From: Palsa-870 sp039935415
GTDB lineage: Bacteria; Chloroflexota; Dormibacteria; Dormibacterales; Dormibacteraceae
Direction: 5' to 3'
Length of the DNA: 9,453 nucleotides
Assembly (NCBI GenBank): GCA_039935415.1
Contig: JBDTKH010000047.1
Location: 1-9,453 of the forward strand
Shown here: in pieces, positions 5,764 through 9,453 of the stretch
Position numbering within the stretch: the first letter of the stretch is position 1
Layout: the number at the start of each line of letters is the position of its first letter
The notes under the pieces: model-generated
What the model saw: the letters and a program-made list of their open reading frames with translations, nothing else
The model's database searches: none
What the model was told of the DNA's origin: nothing
Program-made: the position numbers and the translations under genes

Positions 5764-7757
5764 GGCTGCGGCTGCCCGCGTCGCCCATCGAAAACTCTCT
5801 TGAGGGAAGGGCGTTCGTCTTCTCTGGCTTCGCGGTCGCCGTGCTCGCGATCGTGCTGTACGGGCAGGATTACGTGATCCCGGCAATCGGGATCGTGGTG
5901 GCGGCGATCGGCCACGCGGTCAGCTACCGCGAGCGCTCGGGCAAGCGCGGGCTCCCCCGGCAGCTGCTGCTGGCCGGCCTCGTGTTCGCCGCGCTCGCCT
6001 ACTTCATCGCGGACTCCGTCTTCGCCCTGTTCGGCGGCGTGCTGCCGCAGGCGAACTTCGCGATCGCGCTCGTCGCCCTGACGAGCTTCGATCTGAAGAC
6101 CCGGCGCAACTGCTACTCGAGCATCTGGATCAGCCTCGCGATCCTGTACCTGGCCGCGGTCTACGCGTGGGACTACGCGTTCGGGGTCCTGGTGGCTCTC
6201 TGGGCCGTCTGCCTGGTCGGCTTCTGGACCGCCTCGCACCTGCGCCGGATGGAAGCCAGCTTGAGCATCCCCGCGACGGCAGGCGCGGTCACGCTGATCG
6301 GCGCCCTCGCGCTGGGCCTGGTCGCCTTCATCCTCTTGCCTCAGCCCGCCGCCACCGCCCCGACCCCGCTCGTCGTGTCGCTGCCCAACTTCGTCGGCTT
6401 CAAGGGCGAGCTCGAGAACCCGGCCCTGCCGCTCGTACAGCTGAGCGGGGAAACGTCGGGCGCGACCAGCAGCGTCGACCTGCACTTCCGCGGCCGCCTG
6501 GGCGACGCGGCCGTGATGTACGTGCGGACCGGCGCGCCGGCCTACTGGCGCGGCCTCGTGTTCGACACCTACCGGAACGGCATCTGGACGGCCTCGAACC
6601 GCGGCTATCGCGAGCTGCAGCCTTACGTCCAGCCGCGACTTCTCCCACCCGAGCCACCGCACAACCTGGGCACCTTCGTGCAGACGTTCAGGGTGCTTCG
6701 TCCGCTGCCGGGCGTGGTCAACGCGGCGTACCCGGTGGAGAGCCTTTACGTGCCGGTGTCGGGACTCCGGGAGGATGGCTACGGGGCCTTCCACACCCCG
6801 GACCTGCTGCGACCTGGTCAGACGTACTCGGTCGTCTCGTACCTCCCCGACCTCTCGCCGCAGGAACTCCGGAGCGCAGGCCCGATTGCGTTGCCGCCGG
6901 ATGAAAACGGTGAGTACCTCGATATCGGCACGCTTTCGCAGGCGTCCCGCACGCTGGCGGCAAACGCGACCGCAGGCGGGGACAGCAGGACTGAGTTCGA
7001 CATCGTCATGGCGCTCACGACCTACCTGCAGACCCACTACCAGTACTCACAGCAGCTGGGCCACGTGCCGGCCGGCCGTGACCCCGTCGACTGGTTCCTC
7101 TTCGATGCGAAGATCGGGTATTGCGAACAGTTCGCGACCGCCGAGACACTGATGCTGCGCAGCCTCGGCATCCCGGCCCGGCTCGCCACCGGATACTCGA
7201 CCGGCCAATACGACCCCGTGCTCGACCAGTCGATCGTCCACGAGCACGACGCCCACGCCTGGGTCGAGGTCTGGTTTCCCGGCCACGGCTGGGTGCCGGT
7301 CGACCCGTCACCCGGATTCACGGCGCTCGCCGCGACCAAATTCCCCTCTCACTGGGCGGGGGGCGGTATCGCGCGCTTGATCCCTCACCTCGAGATCGGC
7401 GCGCCTGTCGCGATTCTGGGGTCGCTGGGGATCCTGGCGGCCATCCCGCCCGCGCTGGTGATCGGCGTGCTGGCCGTGTTCGTCTGGGCCTGGATCAGGA
7501 CGAGGCGTTGGGGTCGGAAGCGCGTCCGGGCGGCGCCGGCCGAGTCCGAGCTGCTGCGACTCTACGAGCGCGTGCAGCGCCGCCTGGGTCGCCGTCGCGC
7601 GCCACCCGAGACGCCCGTGGAGTACCTGCGCGGCGCGCGCGCCGGACCCCTCGAAGAGCTGCTCGAAGAGGTGACGCAGGCGGTCAACGAGGGCGCCTAT
7701 GCCGGCCGCTGGCCAGACGTAGGAGAGGTGCGAAAGCTCGCCGACCGCTTATCCTGA
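5760..7757 (+). CDS. TgpA-like membrane transglutaminase (DUF3488, transglutaminase core, DUF4129)
   Basis: This is a multi-pass membrane protein with an extracytoplasmic transglutaminase-like catalytic domain, comparable in layout to Pseudomonas TgpA. From GTG 5760, which overlaps the DUF58 stop as GTGA, it has 665 residues; GTG 5751 would add three. N-terminal hydrophobic segments lie at about 19-35, 39-55, 69-92, 98-110, 121-140, 142-158 and 173-193 (the DUF3488 region). An outside domain then contains the core with the triad: C455 in IGYCEQFAT, H499 in DAHAWVEVW, and D515 in GWVPVDPSPGF. A further membrane span (about 549-580) leads into a basic cytoplasmic tail with the DUF4129-like segment SELLRLYERVQRRLG. 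All three catalytic residues are present, so a working cysteine enzyme is likely. The reaction, whether crosslinking or peptide cleavage, and its substrate are unknown. MoxR and DUF58 upstream are its expected partners. Confidence 0.9.
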   Translation: MRLRLPASPIENSLEGRAFVFSGFAVAVLAIVLYGQDYVIPAIGIVVAAIGHAVSYRERSGKRGLPRQLLLAGLVFAALAYFIADSVFALFGGVLPQANFAIALVALTSFDLKTRRNCYSSIWISLAILYLAAVYAWDYAFGVLVALWAVCLVGFWTASHLRRMEASLSIPATAGAVTLIGALALGLVAFILLPQPAATAPTPLVVSLPNFVGFKGELENPALPLVQLSGETSGATSSVDLHFRGRLGDAAVMYVRTGAPAYWRGLVFDTYRNGIWTASNRGYRELQPYVQPRLLPPEPPHNLGTFVQTFRVLRPLPGVVNAAYPVESLYVPVSGLREDGYGAFHTPDLLRPGQTYSVVSYLPDLSPQELRSAGPIALPPDENGEYLDIGTLSQASRTLAANATAGGDSRTEFDIVMALTTYLQTHYQYSQQLGHVPAGRDPVDWFLFDAKIGYCEQFATAETLMLRSLGIPARLATGYSTGQYDPVLDQSIVHEHDAHAWVEVWFPGHGWVPVDPSPGFTALAATKFPSHWAGGGIARLIPHLEIGAPVAILGSLGILAAIPPALVIGVLAVFVWAWIRTRRWGRKRVRAAPAESELLRLYERVQRRLGRRRAPPETPVEYLRGARAGPLEELLEEVTQAVNEGAYAGRWPDVGEVRKLADRLS

Positions 7758-7765
7758 CGCGCGTC

Positions 7766-9453
7766 GTGGCGAGGGCGGTGACGCGGGGGGCGGAGCAGGT
7801 TCGGTGGGACCTTAGCGACCTCTACGCATCTCCCACAGACCCCGCGATCGAGGCATCGATCGCCCGGGCCCTGGAGCGTGCGACGGCGTTCGAGGCCGCA
7901 TACCGGGGCAAAGTGACGTCGCTTGAACCGGGCGGGTTCGCCGCCATGATGCTGGAGCTGGAACGCGACGAGGAGGAGGCGGCCAAGCCCGAGGTGTATG
8001 CCTACCTGCTCCACAGTCAGAACACCGAGGACCCGGCGGCGGGCAGAGTCCTGGCACGGGTGCGCGAGGCCGCTGCCGAGCGGGGCAGCCACATGGTGTT
8101 CTTCTCGCTCGAGCTGGCCCAGATCGATGACGAGCGCGCGGCGAAGCTCTACGCCAACCCTGAGTCGGCGCGCTACCGGCACACGGTCGAGGAGGCGCGC
8201 AAGTTCCGCCCGCACCAGCTGTCCGAGCCCGAGGAGCGCGTCCTCACCGACTTCAGCCCGGTCGGCAACAGCGCGTGGACGCGTCTGTTCGAAGAGCTGT
8301 GCGCGGGGATCAGGATCGAGCTGGACGGCCGCGAGCTGGGTCTCGACGAGGCGCTGACCAGGCTGCGCGAGCCAGACCGCGAGGTTCGGCGTGGCGCCAG
8401 CGCGGCGGTCACCAAGGCGCTGGAGCAGGACATCAGGACCCGTGGCTACATCTTCAACGTCATCTTGCAGGAGAAGGCGATCGAAGACCGCCTGCGCAAG
8501 TTCCCGAGCTGGATCTCTTCGCGCAACCTGGCCAACGAGACTTCCGACGAGGCGGTCCAGGCACTCGTCGAGGCCGTCACCGGCCGGTACGACATCTGCG
8601 TTCGCTACTACCGGGTCAAGAAGAAGCTGCTGGCCGTCGGCGACCTGCACGAGTGGGATCGCTACGCGCCGATCGGCCAGGTGAAGCGCGACCTGACGTG
8701 GGAGGACGCCAAAGAGCTGGTGCTCGGCTCGTACATGCGCTTCTCGCCGAAGGCCGGCGCGCTGGTCAACGACTTCTTCACCCACGGCTGGATCGACGCC
8801 CCAGCGGCCCCCGGGAAGGCAGGCGGCGCCTACTGCATGCCCGTGACGCCTCACCACCACCCGTACGTGATGTTGAACTTCACGGGCACGCTCCGCGATG
8901 CGCTGACGCTTGCGCACGAGCTTGGCCATGGGCTGCACGACCGCGTGGCCTCGAAGCAGCACATCTTCGACTATCACCCGCCGTTGACCCTGGCCGAGAC
9001 GGCCTCCGTCTTCGGCGAGGCGCTGACCTTCGATCGCATCATGGCCGAGGAGAAGGACCCCAAGGTCCGGCTCGCGATGCTCTGCAGCCAGCTCGAGGAC
9101 GCCTTCTCGACGGTCTTCCGGCAGGTGGCGTTCAACCGCTACGAGGACGCCTGTCATGTCGCGCGCCGGACCGAGGGCGAGCTCGCCGTCGACCAGCTGG
9201 GCGAGCTCTACCAGCACAAGCTTCAACCCATGTTCGGCGACGCGCTCACGCTGACGGACGAGCACAAGGTCTGGTGGAGCTACGTCGAGCATTTCCTGCA
9301 CACGCCGGGCTACGTCTATGCCTACGCGTTCGGAAACCTGCTGGCGCTGTCCGTCTATCACCGCTACCTGGAGCGCGGACCGGCCTTCGTCGACGACTAC
9401 CTCGACTTCCTCGCGGCCGGCGGATCGATGCGCCCGGACGAGCTGGTGCGCCG
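7766..9453 (+). CDS. pepF: M3-family oligoendopeptidase F, 3'-truncated
   Basis: This is a cytosolic zinc metallopeptidase that degrades short peptides. It runs off the window end; 562 complete codons are visible, and with a usual length near 600 only some 40 residues are missing. The N-terminus VRWDLSDLYASPTDP matches the family opening WDLSDLY. From GTG 7766, the zinc motif HELGH is at residues 384-388 (catalytic E385), and the third ligand is E411 in LAETASVFGEAL. Before it lies GGAYCMPV followed by PYVMLNFTGTLRDALTLAHE. The C-terminal active-site segment HTPGYVYAYAFGNLLAL is also present. GTG 7778 is an alternative start; neither has a clear ribosome binding site. The gene starts 8 bases after the transglutaminase stop, which suggests co-transcription. 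No signal peptide is seen. The family call is firm; the substrate in the cell is not known. Confidence 0.9.
   Translation, partial: MARAVTRGAEQVRWDLSDLYASPTDPAIEASIARALERATAFEAAYRGKVTSLEPGGFAAMMLELERDEEEAAKPEVYAYLLHSQNTEDPAAGRVLARVREAAAERGSHMVFFSLELAQIDDERAAKLYANPESARYRHTVEEARKFRPHQLSEPEERVLTDFSPVGNSAWTRLFEELCAGIRIELDGRELGLDEALTRLREPDREVRRGASAAVTKALEQDIRTRGYIFNVILQEKAIEDRLRKFPSWISSRNLANETSDEAVQALVEAVTGRYDICVRYYRVKKKLLAVGDLHEWDRYAPIGQVKRDLTWEDAKELVLGSYMRFSPKAGALVNDFFTHGWIDAPAAPGKAGGAYCMPVTPHHHPYVMLNFTGTLRDALTLAHELGHGLHDRVASKQHIFDYHPPLTLAETASVFGEALTFDRIMAEEKDPKVRLAMLCSQLEDAFSTVFRQVAFNRYEDACHVARRTEGELAVDQLGELYQHKLQPMFGDALTLTDEHKVWWSYVEHFLHTPGYVYAYAFGNLLALSVYHRYLERGPAFVDDYLDFLAAGGSMRPDELVR

Noticed and set aside
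5586..7037. A 483-codon open frame on the minus strand
   Set aside because: It is antisense to the DUF58 and transglutaminase genes, is rich in Arg/Gly/Asp/His with no domain pattern, and is explained by GC-biased third codon positions.
7631..7644. A 14-base perfect palindrome, CGGCGCGCGCGCCG
   Set aside because: It lies within the coding sequence of the transglutaminase tail, consists only of G and C, and is likely a chance product of GC-rich codons for Arg, Gly and Ala.
7697..9361. A 554-codon open frame on the minus strand
   Set aside because: It lies wholly antisense to the oligoendopeptidase F gene, which has a complete zinc motif and family signatures. The antisense translation shows no recognisable domain; long antisense frames are expected at this G+C and codon bias.

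Overview
This is a GC-rich bacterial window (about 69% G+C in three sampled 60-base rows of the long genes). It is densely packed, with GTG and TTG starts and stop/start overlaps typical of polycistronic genes. Nothing in it fixes the taxon. The high G+C and gene content would fit Actinobacteriota, Chloroflexota or a related soil lineage such as Candidatus Dormibacterota, but that is a low-confidence guess. No rRNA, tRNA, CRISPR array, insertion sequence or phage gene is visible.

Region 1 (1-3032, + strand) holds two adjacent magnesium/cobalt-chelatase-type AAA+ genes. The first, cut at its 5' end by the window, is a D-type subunit: AAA+ ATPase, acidic linker, and von Willebrand A (VWA) domain with an intact metal site. 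The second is a stand-alone I-type ATPase. Their ATPase domains are close paralogues: I count 12 differences in 124 aligned residues over one segment. The large chelatase subunit (BchH/ChlH or CobN) is not in the window, so the metal and the tetrapyrrole cannot be named.

Region 2 (3033-3628) is an island between the two large gene sets. It starts with a structured palindromic repeat just after the second chelatase gene. A minus-strand hicA-hicB toxin-antitoxin pair follows, with visibly lower G+C (60% by my count), and then a 108-base divergent spacer.

Region 3 (3629 to the window end, + strand) is a probable operon: a MoxR-type AAA+ ATPase, a DUF58 (VWA-like) membrane protein, a TgpA-like membrane transglutaminase with Cys/His/Asp triad, and a 3'-truncated M3-family oligoendopeptidase F. 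MoxR, DUF58 and transglutaminase genes are a widely recurring trio, thought to act as an AAA+ chaperone with an adaptor and an envelope-facing enzyme. The peptidase begins 8 bases after the transglutaminase stop, so it may be co-transcribed.

The most unusual signal is a short dispersed palindromic element present twice, at about 3044-3095 and 5527-5577. Both copies share an identical 13-base core hairpin and a second hairpin whose base pairs co-vary between copies. One copy lies between convergent genes. The other lies inside the DUF58 coding sequence without breaking the frame. I did not find a convincing wholly new multi-gene system.
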